Below are positions 31,740-44,515 of a DNA stretch of 64,000 nt, piece by piece. The notes beneath the pieces are model-generated. The model did not search any database. It saw nothing but the letters and a program-made list of their open reading frames with translations, and was not told the DNA's origin. Source of the DNA: Isoetes taiwanensis (lineage: Eukaryota; Streptophyta; Lycopodiopsida; Isoetales; Isoetaceae). The DNA is taken from the NCBI GenBank assembly GCA_021234155.1, contig JAJEKV010000013.1:9526031-9590030 (forward strand), written 5' to 3'. The translations under genes were made by a program, and so were the position numbers. Within the stretch, counting starts at the first letter, position 1, and each line of letters opens with the position of its first letter.

Positions 31740-34700
31740 ATGCCTTACCGATCCGCACCGCGACGCGGGTTTTTGTAAAATTTTGTCTAGTTTTTTATCT
31801 GCAAACAAAATTTTGAGCACATCCTTGCATGCATCAACTGTGCAATTTGTGCAAATTGCTACTGTTGCCCTTAATATTAAAATGAAATATTCTTCGATTC
31901 ATAGTGTTTGGATTTTCAATGAAACAAATCATTTGACGTTGTCTGCAGTGATAAGACAGAAAAATTCGGTCTCTTGTTACTTTCCAAATTGTGCATAAAA
32001 CGAAAGGTCCGTGACATGCTAGACAGGAAGACAGGCCTGGTTGAATACGATCAAGGATCTAAAAGGATGATGGGGAGAGACCAAGGGACAAAAAGAGGAG
32101 GATTAGGGTTTTAATGTCTGAACTCAAAAAAATGCTAAGAAAAAGGCAAGGTTTAAACATCTCAATGCAATGCAAATATGAACAGATTTTGTTTGATGTT
32201 AAAGGCACTGCTTTGTTCCATCCTAGCTAATTACTGAAAAGGCAAAATTCTGCAGGATAATTGCTGAAAAGGCGAATTCTGCAGGGCAGCAAATTAGGGT
32301 TCTAAATTTCTAATCAGCCAGATAAGATTCACTGCCACAGAAAATTGATGCCTGAGCACATTAAGATTAGAATGATTAACATACAGTGCAAGAAACAGAA
32401 TGATTAGGATTCTAATAACTGTGGCAGATGCAAACCTGGCGGAAAAGGATGTGAAGATGATGATCACTCACTCGTGCATGGCACAATATATAAAGATTTG
32501 TAGCCCTGTAGTGATTCCAGCGATGCATTGTTTTGAGAGAGCTTCTTGGGGCTGCGGCAGCAGACAAACGTCAAATCCGACAAGCTATGGCTTTTCGATG
32601 CAGCACACACGAATCTTGGTTGGATTTCGAATCCTTTAACGATATGGCTGTCCCTGTTGCCCCACACTGCCAAATACCTCCTCCGCCATAGCCTGTACCC
32701 TTTCTGTCTTGATATGACTCTCTATCTTGGTTAGGGTTCTCCCACGTGGCTGCATTTAAAAGTAACTTCCTTTTTGGGTAATCCTCTAAAAAAAATGCAT
32801 GCCTCGCTCCTTTAGGCCAATGAAGTTTCCTTGGTCATTGCTGAAAGATCCTAACATGAGATGTCCAATTATTTAGGAAAGAAATGAAAGGAAACAACGT
32901 GCTAACGCATCAATGATCAATGGGTTGCCCTTTACTTTAGAGGAGCCATTGATGCGATTTGGGATATGAAATGGTGGCAGACCTTCGTCGTGCCACAAGA
33001 GCTCTAAATCTACTGGTGGTAATGGCTGATAAATGTGTGGCCACGTTAAAAGGGGTAATTTTAAAACTCATACGGGCATTTTGGTAATTACATAAACTCA
33101 TAGGGGCATTTTGGTAGTTTTCCTTAAATAATATCACCATGAAGTGCAAGCCGATCACATTGTGCAAAGGTCAGCAATGATAGACGAGCAAGACAAAGGA
33201 TGGATGATTGGGAGGACATGAAAGGGGGCAAGAGAGTCTTGGTAACAAAAAATTGTTGAATAACTTGAACTTATAAATTGATATAGCAGTTTTATGAACT
33301 TGAATAGTTGAGCAAAGACTTAAAGGGAACCGCTAGTGCTCGACATCAACTTTACATAGTATTTGTTATAAGCTTTTTAAAATGGGTTGTGCTTGAAATT
33401 AATTCCATATAGTATTATTTGTTGTGAGATGGTGGAGGGCATCTATAATGACTGATACAAATATGTACCCAGGAAAGCACTATCTTTGTGGTACAAACTT
33501 AAACAACTCAACAAACTTTGACATGCTAAACCGCAAAAAAATTGAGCAATACATGCATCATAGGCAAGTTCCTACTCAATAAATTGTGGCATCCTCGAGC
33601 AATTTATCACCTACACCCTGCAGTGTGTATTTCGAGTCTCTGGAACCACGCCAGCAGCTATAAATGTTCGTCTGAGGCAAGCTCTAGATTTGACAAATCA
33701 TCGTCCGCCAGGTGGAGTGATTATGTGTAAAGTCTTTGAAGGACAAGTGTTTTTGTTTTGAGAGAATGCTTTCGGATATTGTTCGAAAGGCGTTGGCAAA
33801 ATTTGCATTCACAGGGGAATCACATGAAGGGAGGTAAATCAGCGAGCGGCTTGAGTGTGGGAAGAACTTGTATGCACTGTCACGGTGCGGGTGAGATCAA
33901 GCTTTAATCGTAGTTTTGGATAACATGAACTTGCTCGGTCGTGGGAGCCATTTTGTATTATATCATGGGAGACGGGCAAAGAACTCCCGATCTGTGCTAC
34001 ACAATTGCATGGATGTTGCGAGGCTGGAAAATTCATTTTGTTTGCATGGGTCCTCCTTGAAATTCTACTAGAATTAGTTACTATAGAGTAGAGGTTGCGT
34101 GGAGGCTTACCACGGATCCAAGCCAAGCGATCGTCATTTATGGATTGCCTCTGGGAAGAGCCAATAGAAAAGGGCAGGCGGCATAGCTTTTGGGACGATG
34201 TCTTTGGCGTCACGAGGAGCTAGATAAGCTTGATGCAATGCTAGAAGAGGATGAAAATAGCGATTACTCGATGATGATGATGCGATTGACATCGTCGATT
34301 ATCCTATTGATGAGAAGTATCATGAGGAGGCACCCGCTTTTATTCCTCTTGTAGATGGCAGCCAGTCTTATTTTCAAGACTATCTTCCTTTAGATATGCC
34401 TGATCGTGGCTTTCATAATCGATAGTATGAGCTCTTAAATTGTTTGTTCATGTTCACGTTGCATCTTGCTAATTGATTGAATGTTGTGTTTTAGGGCCAC
34501 ATGTTGATGGCGGGGACCCGGTAGGGGAGAGAGGGATGCCACTCCTCCTCCTCCATTCTCTACCTTTATTTCGTTGGATGTTGAATCCGTAGAGTGGCGT
34601 GCCATTGAAGAGGTGGCTCCTCTATTTGCTCAATTTTTTTATGTTGGCGGATGAAATCACGGACTTGACGAATTGTGCATGCTTTATTTCATTTGCTTTA

Positions 34701-34870
34701 ACCAATGCGTGGACATCTTAGAAGAAGCTTTGGTTGCTGATGGAATTATCGGACATTGACATTTGAAAGGCGGGACATAAGAGTGTTTAGAGGGAGGTGA
34801 ATCACGCGGCGAGCTATGCTCTTGTCTAAGCTGGCGGCTTCATCAACTTGCGGTAGCTCATCCCAACACT
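31740..34870. other. Unassigned AT-rich region with coding-like debris
   Basis: No complete gene is seen. A plus-strand stretch at about 34205-34430 reads LDAMLEEDENSD and, in another frame, DGSQSYFQDYLPLDMPDRGF, and may be the end of a decayed protein gene. I cannot place it in a family. Confidence 0.25.
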
Positions 34871-34879
34871 TTCGGTTAG

Positions 34880-35290
34880 TACCGGTACTTCGTCAGCCGT
34901 GACGTTAATAAAGATGCGTAATGCAGCGTCTGACGGGGTAACGTCGATGGCCGGTTTAACGCATAAAGCGTGCGTCAAAAGTTGTTGTTTAAAGTACGGC
35001 GATGGTAGTGCGTGATTTGCCATAAAATACGTGCGATACGTCACGTTAACCGAAAAAATTTTTTTTTTTTTATTTTTTTTGAAAAGTACTTGTACCGTAC
35101 CTATAAAGTACGTACCGTACCTGTACCGTACTTATAAAGTACGTACCGTACGCGTACGTAAACAACAAACCAAAATTTTTTTTTTCTTATTTGATGCATA
35201 AAATGAATAAGTAAATGCGTGCGATGCGATATGGGTACAAGACGTTAAGTATGGAAAAGCGTAACGCGACGGCGTTTTAACCTACACTGC
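34880..35290. repeat. GTAC-rich short-repeat patch
   Basis: At 35085-35165 a unit of about 32 bp built from TACCGTACTTATAAAGTACG is repeated twice with extra GTAC steps. The flanks (34900-35040 and 35210-35280) are unusually rich in CG-containing words such as GTGCGATGCGAT. It may be part of a degraded MITE; partial inverted CGTGACGTTAA / GTCACGTTAAC ends are at about 34898 and 35040. Confidence 0.45.
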
Positions 35291-35639
35291 CAACACTATG
35301 CGAGCATGATCTGGCATTGTCCTCTATAGGCATGGAGCGCCTTGTTGTATATAGAGTTTTGTTGGTTCTGTTGCGTTTGTAGCAAGCGAGCTTTCAGCAG
35401 GATGGTTTATCTTTGTATATTAGTTTGGGTGACGTCCTCTATATTAGTTTGGTGACGTTGCTTTTGTACTCGGGAGTTTCATAAATGGTGTGTAATTTTT
35501 AATGTAATGTTTGGATCATTTGCTTCAGTTTCATTCTCAATTGCAATTATCACTCTCTTCTTGTTCTTGGGTTGCGGTGAGGGTACGTGTAAGGTTGAGA
35601 TGTATTTAATTTTGCCAATGGGTGAAATATGGAGGACTA

Positions 35640-36690
35640 AATTTTTTTTAGATTAGAGGGGGTGGACCGATTAGATTAGAGAGTGTGGACCGATTAGATT
35701 AGAAGGAAACCCATAACACACCCAAACAAAGATTTGAAAAGACAAGAGTTTCCAGTTGAAAATATTACCTCATATTAAAAAGATAAAAACCACCTTGAAA
35801 ATAGTACCAATTTTTCACTAAAAAAAGTTATTCAAAAGTCTTCTTTGCTCATCATTTTTGGATTTATTACCTTGTTTTAAGAGATAAAAACCACATAGTA
35901 CCAATTTTTCCCCAAAAAAAAAAAAGTTATAAAGAAATATTCTTTGCTCATCATACATACCTTAAATGTATACGCCTTTACAAAAGTGATCTTTGCGGTT
36001 TTAGGTTTGTGCTACGACCGGGCTAATAGCATCAAATCTTCCTAGTTGCTTGGATCAATTTTGACCAAATACCTAAGCCGTTGATTAAATAAAATCTCCA
36101 AACTAATTATTGTGAGAGAAACAATAAACTGCACAATATGGAATAGAAGTTAGAATCTTGTCAAAATCTTGTCAAATCCTCCTGGTTGCTTGGATCAATT
36201 TCGAGAACCAATGGCAACACCAAATACCCAAGCCATTGATTAAATAAAATCTCCAAACTAATTATTGTGAAAAATAATAAACTGCGGAGTATGAAATGGA
36301 AGTTAAGATCTGCCATTTGAGAGGGGAGAAACAATTGAGAGGGGAGAAACAATAGAATGTAAAGTATGAGGAGCCCCTAAGGATCTGCCATTTGAGAGGG
36401 GAGAAATAATACAATGGGGCAATATGAGATGAGCTTAGAGCCCATAAGGATCTCTACCCCTAGGATGGTTAGCACTCATTTTGTCTATCAATTAGACTCA
36501 TTCGGTCAAAGAACCAACATTTCAATAAAGAGTATACTACTTAGTAGTGAAGACTCATTCCGTCAAAGAACAACATTTCATTAAAGACTATACTACTTAG
36601 TAGTGACTAGAATGTTCCACTCCTTTATGAATCTAAAATATACAAGGATGTTCCACTCCTAAGAAGGCATTGGTTAAGCAAGACCTTAAA
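35640..36690. repeat. Nested tandem duplications
   Basis: Several duplicated blocks follow each other: GGTGGACCGATTAGATTAGA twice (35660-35705); a block of about 120 bp with AGTACCAATTTTT and TTCTTTGCTCATCAT (about 35805 and 35900); a block of about 135 bp with TTGCTTGGATCAATTT and CTCCAAACTAATTATTGTGA (36044 and 36184); GATCTGCCATTTGAGAGGGG (36307 and 36382); and TATACTACTTAGTAGTGA (36531 and 36589). No gene is seen. Confidence 0.75.
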
Positions 36691-37560
36691 ACTGGAGGAA
36701 TCAACTGAATAAACATAAAACATAAACACTTAACGCCGAGGACAATTTGTTAGAAAGAAGTGTAGCAATTACCAGCATGAGAGTGTACAAAAGAAAGAAG
36801 AAAGCAAGATAATAACAAGAGCAAGCAACAAGGGTGGAGACAAGGAAGCTACTGTGGCAGAGCTTGTAGCAACGGAAGTTATGGCGCATTTGCTTCAACG
36901 TTCTTTGCAAAAGCTTGGCGACATCATGATGTCCAAAGGTACCCGATATAAAATACCAAAGCACTGCCGATCCAGTTTGATACTATTCATTCGAAGTATT
37001 CCTGCATGCACCATAGTTCTGCTTCGACACCACCATCACGTTGTGCATGCCTTTGGTATAATTGAACACTGCAATATGCATGAACCCAAATCAGTTTGTC
37101 GTCCACATACTTAGTACACAGAAGTAAAGATAAAAAACTTACAGAGGGTGTCTCCTAAAGCCCCCATAAATTGTCACAGCAAGTTATCACTAAGGCGATA
37201 TGTTGAATTGATGGGCTGTTGCAATATAAAACCAAAGCCAAAAACAATATAGAGCAATCAATTTACCTGCATACGTTTTGGACTCCTAAACTTCAAAAGA
37301 GGCACTGGTACTAAAAGAGGTGTAACCAATAGGACCTGTGAGGGTGATAGAATTTTATGCCGTGAATCCTTGAGCATCTATAGTCTGTGAAATCTCTCCA
37401 ACCTTCACAAGTGGCAAACCTGTTGCAAAAAAGGGGGTAAGTTCTGGAAAGGAAGTGTACCTGGATTTAAGGCATACGGGGGACTCTATAGAAACCAGTT
37501 ATAAATGTGAAATCAAAAGGGCCTAGAAATTAAAAAACCTACGTTTAAATCTATTTTCCA

Positions 37561-37947
37561 TCAAGCAATTGAAATTGTACAGAAAGGCGGTGTAGGATTC
37601 TTTGCTTCAAGGCGATTAATGAGTTCTATAATCCATGGGGGTTTCCTTTGGTACCTTTCAGCCCAAGTTCGGAACCCGGCAAGAGAGTCTATTAGTGCCC
37701 TCTTCAACCTTAACACATCCATGAACTTTTCTAGAGTTTCTGAGTTGGAGTTATATATTTGCGGTATAAGGATCTTGATTATTTCCTTCCCATTCATTAT
37801 CGCCATAAGCTGAAATTGCCAAATTTTTACAAGCAGTAGAAGGCAGGAGCCCAATTCTAAATGAGGGAAAATGAGTGCTTCTTTAAATGAAATTATGCCT
37901 CTTAGAGGCAAAAGGAGCCTCAGCGCAACATCCATGACTCGCTTCAA
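37561..37947 (-). CDS. Unassigned 128-codon ORF
   Basis: It opens MKRVMDVALRLLLPLRGI and includes LRLKRALIDSLAGFRTWAER and PPWIIELINRLEAKN. Composition looks protein-like and the surrounding 37100-38300 shows possible splice sites, so it may be an exon of a host gene on the minus strand. No known domain is seen, and the start is uncertain. Confidence 0.35.
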   Translation of the reverse strand: MKRVMDVALRLLLPLRGIISFKEALIFPHLELGSCLLLLVKIWQFQLMAIMNGKEIIKILIPQIYNSNSETLEKFMDVLRLKRALIDSLAGFRTWAERYQRKPPWIIELINRLEAKNPTPPFCTISIA

Positions 37948-38931
37948 TGTAGCTATAGCCCTCGCTCATGCCACTTGTCATTCTTAGGAGGGGATTACAT
38001 AGCTAAAATCCCAAACAATCTCTACCGGTCAAAACATCCCAAAATTCTCATTAGTCAAAAGTGTCCGGCGTCACAAAAACCCTAAAAAGCCCGGAGCCAA
38101 TCAAAGCGTGCATAGAATATTTTTATGGCATATTATGCACCGAACAAATGAGGCCTTCTATCGTCCTCCACCCCTCCAACAAGGCGTTTGCCCTCTACGA
38201 GCAACCCAAATGTGGAAATTTGGCCCTTTTAAACTCTGATTTTTTAAGGATGAAAACAAATTTGATTAATATAATTTAAGCTAGGAATTGTCTAGGGTAT
38301 GGTCGCAATGTTTTGCGCACTTAAGAGACAAACTTAAAAATAGAAGTGCGGTCACCAAAATCTTAAAAACATGTGAACAAAAAATCGCCTGATTCTGACA
38401 TGTCTACAAAAAGTTATAGGTAGAAGAGGAGGGGGTCTGATGGCCCCCTCCATGAGGCGGGTCCCCTTCCTAGCGCATGAGAGGTTTCCATCAACTTCTG
38501 TGAAGCTTTTCAAGAGATTTAAGAGGCAAACATGGCAGATTTCTACATCCTCAAAAAACTCTTTCAAATAGCTTTCAAATACACGCGTCCATGTGCTAAA
38601 CAGAGATGGGAAAGGGAAGTTATGACACTTTCACTGAGGAGCCCATAAATCGTGGGGGATGGGCCCATAAATTGTGGTGGATGGGCCTTGTTATCATGAC
38701 ATCAAATCTTAGCCAGAGATTTTAACGACCTACAACATATGTTCAAAGGCAAATGAGGTCCCTTATATAGACTAGAGTTGCCTAGGTTTCTGTGCCGGAA
38801 CTGCCTGCTCAGAAAAATCTATGTTCTAAGAACTATAGGTGTCCAATCTAGCTAATATGAAGTGCTAATCTAACTAGAACAAGTCAAGAAACATATTAGA
38901 GTAGTTTGTTGGGCAAAATTTAGACAATATT

Positions 38932-39426
38932 GGGTCGAATACAAGTGACTCGGGTTGCTCCTCGTGGAAGGGCTCTGCGTTCTCGACGCAAGGACGTTTT
39001 GCGCGGAGTGATCCGAGTGGGTCAAACTTGGCAGTTCTACAACCTTGTGGGGAAATTTAAAATACTAGAATGCAAGGCTTGCTCTATTCTAGGGTATTTA
39101 GCATCTTATCTCATGTTAATCTAGCAAGTAGAAGTACTAAAATGGGCGACTCAGGTTACTCCGCATGGAACGGCTCTGCGTTCGCGATGCAGGGGCTTTT
39201 ACATGGAGTGACCCGAGTGGGCCAATTTTGTCTAATTTTGGTATTTTTGACAAATTTAAGTTGCTAGAATGCAAGATTTAATTCTAAACAATCTAACAAT
39301 TTTCTTATGATAATTCATCAACTTTTAAGTACAAAATAGGTCGACTCGGGTTATTCCGTGCAAAACGGCTCTGCGTTCGCGATGCAGGGGGCTTTTGCGT
39401 CGAGTGACCCGAGTGGGTCAATTTTG
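38932..39426 (-). repeat. Three structured repeat units of E2
   Basis: Units at about 38932-39025, 39140-39232 and 39337-39426 share GACTCGGGTT, GGCTCTGCGTTCGCGATGCA and GAGTGACCCGAGTGGG. Each begins ACTCGGGT and ends ACCCGAGT, so each can fold. Spacing is about 200 bp. They are homologous to the E1 units at 10419-10705. Confidence 0.8.
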
Positions 39427-39433
39427 ACCTAAA

Positions 39434-39939
39434 TGTGACGACCATATGGGTATTCATATCATACAAGCATTATACTCGTATATGGTCGTCACATGAATGC
39501 AAAAAAGTAGTTGCACTGAGCAAGGTTTGAACTTGCAACCTTCTAGTTGGGAGTCGAGCACCTTTACCAAGTGCACTACCAATACTTATTAAAGACATTT
39601 CATTACGTCCATCTCATATGCAAGACCATTCCCAGGAGGTCCTAAAACATTCTAGAACCTGCATGCATGATACTTGGCGTGATCTCATCCATTGGAGTGG
39701 TGCGATCCTGACCGTCGGTCTAGATATATAAAGAGGCATCTCCTTCTTGTCGAACCATTCCAGTTCAATGCCAGTCTTGAGTCTTCTAGGCATTTGTCTC
39801 GTGTTCCTGCTTGCCTTCGGGCTATTGTACTCTTGATTCCTGTTTATATATCAGATTCTTTGCCGATCTTGGCGTATTTCTTCCGTATCTCTTGCATATT
39901 TTCCACATATTTCCCTTATTTTCGCATAGGATCTTGACA
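39434..39939 (+). repeat. 5' LTR of E4
   Basis: It is 506 bp. Relative to the 3' LTR it has an extra block of about 30 bp ending in TATGGTCGTCACA, the reverse complement of its own first bases, so the LTR now starts with an inverted repeat. A tRNA-like segment lies at about 39521-39592 on the minus strand. After the LTR no standard TGG-type PBS is seen; the next bases are GTTCGAACCGGAATCCC. Confidence 0.85.
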
Positions 39940-40239
39940 GTTCGAACCGGAATCCCTTACCGGTTCTTGCCTGCTTTCGATCCTAAGGATTTCTTTACAT
40001 CTTGGGCAGTTCTTGTCTCTATGGAGGAGGTTTCATCTTTATTCAACAAGTCCAACAACTTGTTCAAGTATGCAGCAATTCTTGGTTGGATAACAAGGAC
40101 TCAGAATGGATAGCTTCTCATGAGTCAACCTCTAGCTCAGGGAGGTCGCCGGAGCCTAAGATTAACACCGAGGAAAAATTGATGGCACTAGATCCAAGCT
40201 TCAAGTTTTTTTGAATCAGATTAAACTTTGTTATTGGCT

Positions 40240-40870
40240 CCACCCTCCGCGGGTATATTACGGTCAGGAACAGGTGGATTCTCTTCTTTACGGGTCAGCC
40301 TTGAGGTTGGTTAAGCCCCCCTACTAGAAAGGGGCTCCCGAGTTGCAAAATTTTTGCTTTGCATTTCTTGCTGAACAGGCGTGTTTGGAGGAGCGATGCG
40401 ACCGCAGCGAAGTAACCAAGCTTGGCAACCTAGGGCAAGATTCGTCAAACTAGGTTTATGCTTTTGAGGTTCGACAGTTGCCATAGATGCGGCCTAGGAA
40501 GATGAGGCTCTTTGGGACTGTTTTGGGAGGGGCTCCGCGAGGATATAAAGGATATGTTGCTGACTATGGAGGATCCTAGGACCTTGGGTGAAGCTATAAA
40601 GTTTGCGGTTCGTTGTGATAGCCGTCTTTTTGAGCCGAGGCAAGAAAAGCCGAAATCGACATGTTTCTTTACTTCCTCAAGCTCCGGCGACCACAATAGT
40701 TTTGCCTTGCCCGTCCCAGAAATCAATTGGCCGATCTTGGATACAAATTGATGGTGTGGTTCGAGGGCCCTTGTGCGCGGTGAGAAGCACTTGAAGAAGA
40801 GGCTAATCTCTGCCTCTATTGTGGAGGGGTTAGCCATATTGCTTGTGAATGTCCTGCTAAGCGATCAAAC
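40240..40870 (+). pseudogene. Gag remnant of E4 with zinc knuckle
   Basis: The CCHC knuckle LCLYCGGVSHIACECPAK (about 40805-40860) has the spacing CX2CX4HX4C typical of nucleocapsid. Upstream gag-like pieces are interrupted by stops and shifts. Confidence 0.7.
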
Positions 40871-41099
40871 CGTTCGAGTCCCACCCGAGTAGTAGGAGTC
40901 TCCGGCGCCTGCTGGCGCTCCTCAACTCCTCCCACATATGTGAAGGTTTTATTCCCTCGGACAAAGGTCAATAAAATTTTTTTATCTCTATTTCATTGGA
41001 GTCGGGAGGTTGGGAGGATAGAGGCGTTGGCGCGCCAATTGATTGGTGGTGAATGCTGCTTCATGGATAGTATGTTCGCTACTAACTTGCGCCATTCCT

Positions 41100-42540
41100 A
41101 GAAGCGGTCGAGCATCCTAGCCCTGTTAATGTGATTGATGGCGTGAGATCTCTTGGCGCAATCACAAAATGTCTTGCACCTCTTCATGTTTTGTTCGAGG
41201 GAGCTTCTTGTAGCATTTCCTTCAATCCCATTAGCCCACATGCACTAATAGTCTTGGGTCTGCCACGGCTCGACTACATAACCCCGCAGTTGATTGGCGT
41301 ACTAGACCTTTCCAATTTCTTTGTTGAACTCTAGTTCATCTGATTCGGGCCCTGCACCAATATCTACTTCAGCCCATACGATATCGTGGGCTCGATTCTG
41401 TCCCTTGCTACTCATTTGCTGCTCCCGTCAAATTAAAGCTCTTGTCTACCGCTCCGGGGTTATATCTGGATTCGACCATGTTCTAGATGATGTACTCTAG
41501 TTCTTGTTCGGTTTGCTCCGGTTCCTAGTCCAGTTCCTATTCGATTCTTCTTCTTACGCTCCCGTTCTGCTCTTACTCATGTTCTTGCTCACTTCTATAG
41601 AGGCTCCTTATGCCCTCAGCTCCGTATCTCGAAGATCTCTCTTCGCAAGTTTATCAGATCTAGTAGGCAAGATCCTAGTTCAACATTTGCAATCCAAGTT
41701 CATCCTTCAACTAGCTAAACTTGAAATATGCGCTCTGTCCTTCACGATAAGTACAAGGATTTTGATGATGTTTTTTGATCAATAAGCACGACATCGTCCC
41801 TATATTTGCCTCATTGATCTTGACCGGGGACAACTCACCATTTGGCTATAGCTTTGCATGTAAGGTGGAGACTTTGCGGACCTATATCGAGGAGAATCTT
41901 GCAATTTGGATTTATCCGACACTCGATCACCCATGAAGCGCCATCTTCTTTGTTTCAAAGAAAGAAAAGATAGTTCTTTCTTTGCGATTAGTTATGGATT
42001 ATTACTTGACTCAACAAGATCATGTGCGTGTCGGTATCCTCTCCCTCTAATTCGAGTTACTTACTTGGCTATAAGGTGCACAATGCTTTTCTGTCGATCT
42101 TGAGGTGCCTATCATCTTATCACGGATCGAGAAAAGGTGATGAGTGGAAAACGACCTTAGAACTTCGGTATGGTCATTTGAGTATACCATCATGCCTTTT
42201 GGATCTCTTTGTTATCATCTATTTGGATGATATTACAGTTTATTCGAAGACTTTGGAGGAACATGAAGAACATGTCGAGAAGATCCTTGAAGCTTCTGAA
42301 CATGGACTAGTGCCGATTCGGCCCGGGACAATGTCGAGTTTCTTGGCTATCGCATCACACCTCGGGGTGTTGCCATGGATGTAGAAAGGTCGGCCCGGTT
42401 CTTGATTGGGAAACACCTTCCTCGGATAAAGATGTGCAATGCTTCTTGAGGTTTGCCAATTTTTATCGCCGTTTCATCAAGGACTATTTGGAGATCATCT
42501 TGCCTTTGACACATCTCACCAGGAAGGATGTTCCCTTTGA
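41100..42540 (+). pseudogene. Protease and reverse transcriptase remnant of E4
   Basis: RT blocks include YIEENLAIWIYPTLDHP (about 41885), IFFVSKKEK and VMDYYLTQQD, then the catalytic YLDD box in VIIYLDDITVYSKTLEEHEE (about 42213-42272). Protease is only inferred from the interval 41040-41340. The frame ends at DVPFE followed by TAG at about 42541, where other pol genes have Trp. Confidence 0.75.
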
Positions 42541-44515
42541 GTAGCAAAAATCTACAAAAGCATATTAATAAGAATATAGCTCGGGGAATCATGCTAGCTT
42601 AGCGAAAGCTAAGCAAATATGGAAAAGAGAAAGCAAGTAGCACGAGAGATGTGCTACAAGAAGAAATTACCCATGAGAAAAATATGGGAAGGAATGATAT
42701 GGCAACATGGGTTGTTGTGGGAAGAGCCCCATAGAAGAAAAATACCTATGGTGGTAAAATGGAGATAATGTGGCAAAATAAAGGCCTCAAATAAAAAGGG
42801 TCAAGTCACGAGAATTAAAGGGACAAATTCCTTGGAAGAATCATGGAAGTTATAGTGCTTATGGGAGAAAGAGGGATTGTCATTGGGCCAAATTGGGCCG
42901 GGCAAGAATAAGAGAAAAATACAAAAGAAAGTGATGAAAGTCGGGGTTACAAAGGGATACAAGGAGCAATGATGAGGGAATTTGGGAAAAGACATTGGGT
43001 TAAGTCATGGAATTCAGAGGGAATAAGTGCTTGAAGGAAGCCCGAGGAATTGAAGTTATGGCGGTGACAACAATGGGCTACAAGTAATAAACATTGAATG
43101 AAAAACTTTGGGAAGCATATGCATAAAGGGGCAAGTTGAAGAAAACCAAAGGAACAAAGATTTGTTAACAAATGTTAACAAAGGGCAACAAAATGTGAAC
43201 CCGAACAGAAGAGTAGCGACCTGAGAAGCGGCGATTTAGCCCGGAATCAATTAAAGCGAGGAAGGGATGTGTTCCCGAGCAGTAGGAAAAAGCAAGATGC
43301 TGGAGCAAATCGGGTCTATGAACCGCATCACAAAAAATAAATTTTAGAAGAATCGGTTGGAATCATCTTGAATTGACCATGGCGGAAGGAATCTAGAAGA
43401 AGGGTAAATCTAGAGGTCCGGATCCGAGAAAGGGATCGGGCTGAACTTGGCAACATGAATTCGAGTCTCTGATTATTGGCCGAGTTGCCGGGCGGCCTAT
43501 TCTTGCTTGAAAAAACCGATATGGGGCATGGCATTGCCAAGAACTACCGGCTTCAAAGGATCAGGCCAGATTTGACCAACATCAGGCCATGGTCATGCAA
43601 GAAATTATATCGAGGTCGTCCGGGGGTTGATTGGGAAGAAAAAATGGGCCCCATTAGGTTGAGAAAAGATCCGAAAATTTTGCCGAGATCTGAAGATTTG
43701 GCAGCAACAACAGTAAAGAAGGATTTGAAAACCACAGCCATACGGTAGGAATTCGATCTCGAGAGGGCAAGGCCGATCTTACGCTTTCTGAGCGTAAAAG
43801 CAGAGAGAAGGGAGATATTACAGAAAAGAAGGGATACAAGGGAATCGAAAAGGAAACAGGACCCATTGAAATTGAATTGTTTAGACTTTGCAATCATGGG
43901 AAGGTTGCAAAAACCCCCCTTTGGGGAGGTAACCTACGAAGGCCAGCTCATTATGTCTAATCAGGGAGAAGGATGGTTTGTGGCAGAAGCTTTGCTCACC
44001 CGGTAGAAGGGCCAGATGCGAGTGGGGGAAGAATTTATGAGACGCATGGTTATGCTAACCCACCCAACCACCACTTACTTTCGAGCTTATAAGCTCATAC
44101 CCTATCGAAAGCGCCCTGTGGCCAAGAGATCCTGGCCAGCAGGTTGTGGGCCAAGGAAACGCTATGGAGAGGGTACCTCGACCCATGCCTCTCAAGAAGA
44201 ATGCGACATAGGAGAAATGATGCCGTGGCATGTCCAATTGGCAAATTTGATGACATGGCGATCCGGTGATGCATTAGGTGCCACCGAGGCGATCCGCCTA
44301 GGTGTAAATCACGAAAATTCAAAAAGGTATGCACAATTGAAGGGTGCGATGATGTGGCGGTATTATGGCTATGATGTGGCGGGGGCTATAAATATGTAAC
44401 CGCGGTTGGGGTTTTCCAACCATAACCATATGCAATAAAGTTGGATTCTTCGTTCTAGTTTCCTTGGGTGTTCTCTTTCACAATGCTACACTTCTACGGG
44501 GTCGCGAGCTGCTAG
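42541..44515 (+). mobile_element. Insertion within E4 pol, solo-LTR-like
   Basis: Pol is continuous in meaning from DVPFE (42540) to KHAFIAAPILAHPDHV (about 44565), so about 1.95 kb is inserted. Near its end it has TATAAATATG (44388-44397) and AATAAA (about 44435), spaced like the U3-R-U5 of an LTR. No coding region is recognised. I could not fix termini or target duplication, so the identity as a solo LTR is an inference. Confidence 0.4.

Noticed and set aside
34205-34430. Harbinger-type transposase C-terminus
   Set aside because: Only a short acidic stretch is readable; no DDE or helix-turn-helix motif could be found to support it.
39521-39592. Functional tRNA gene
   Set aside because: The match to tRNA is partial, present in both LTRs as part of U3, and no clean acceptor stem is seen.
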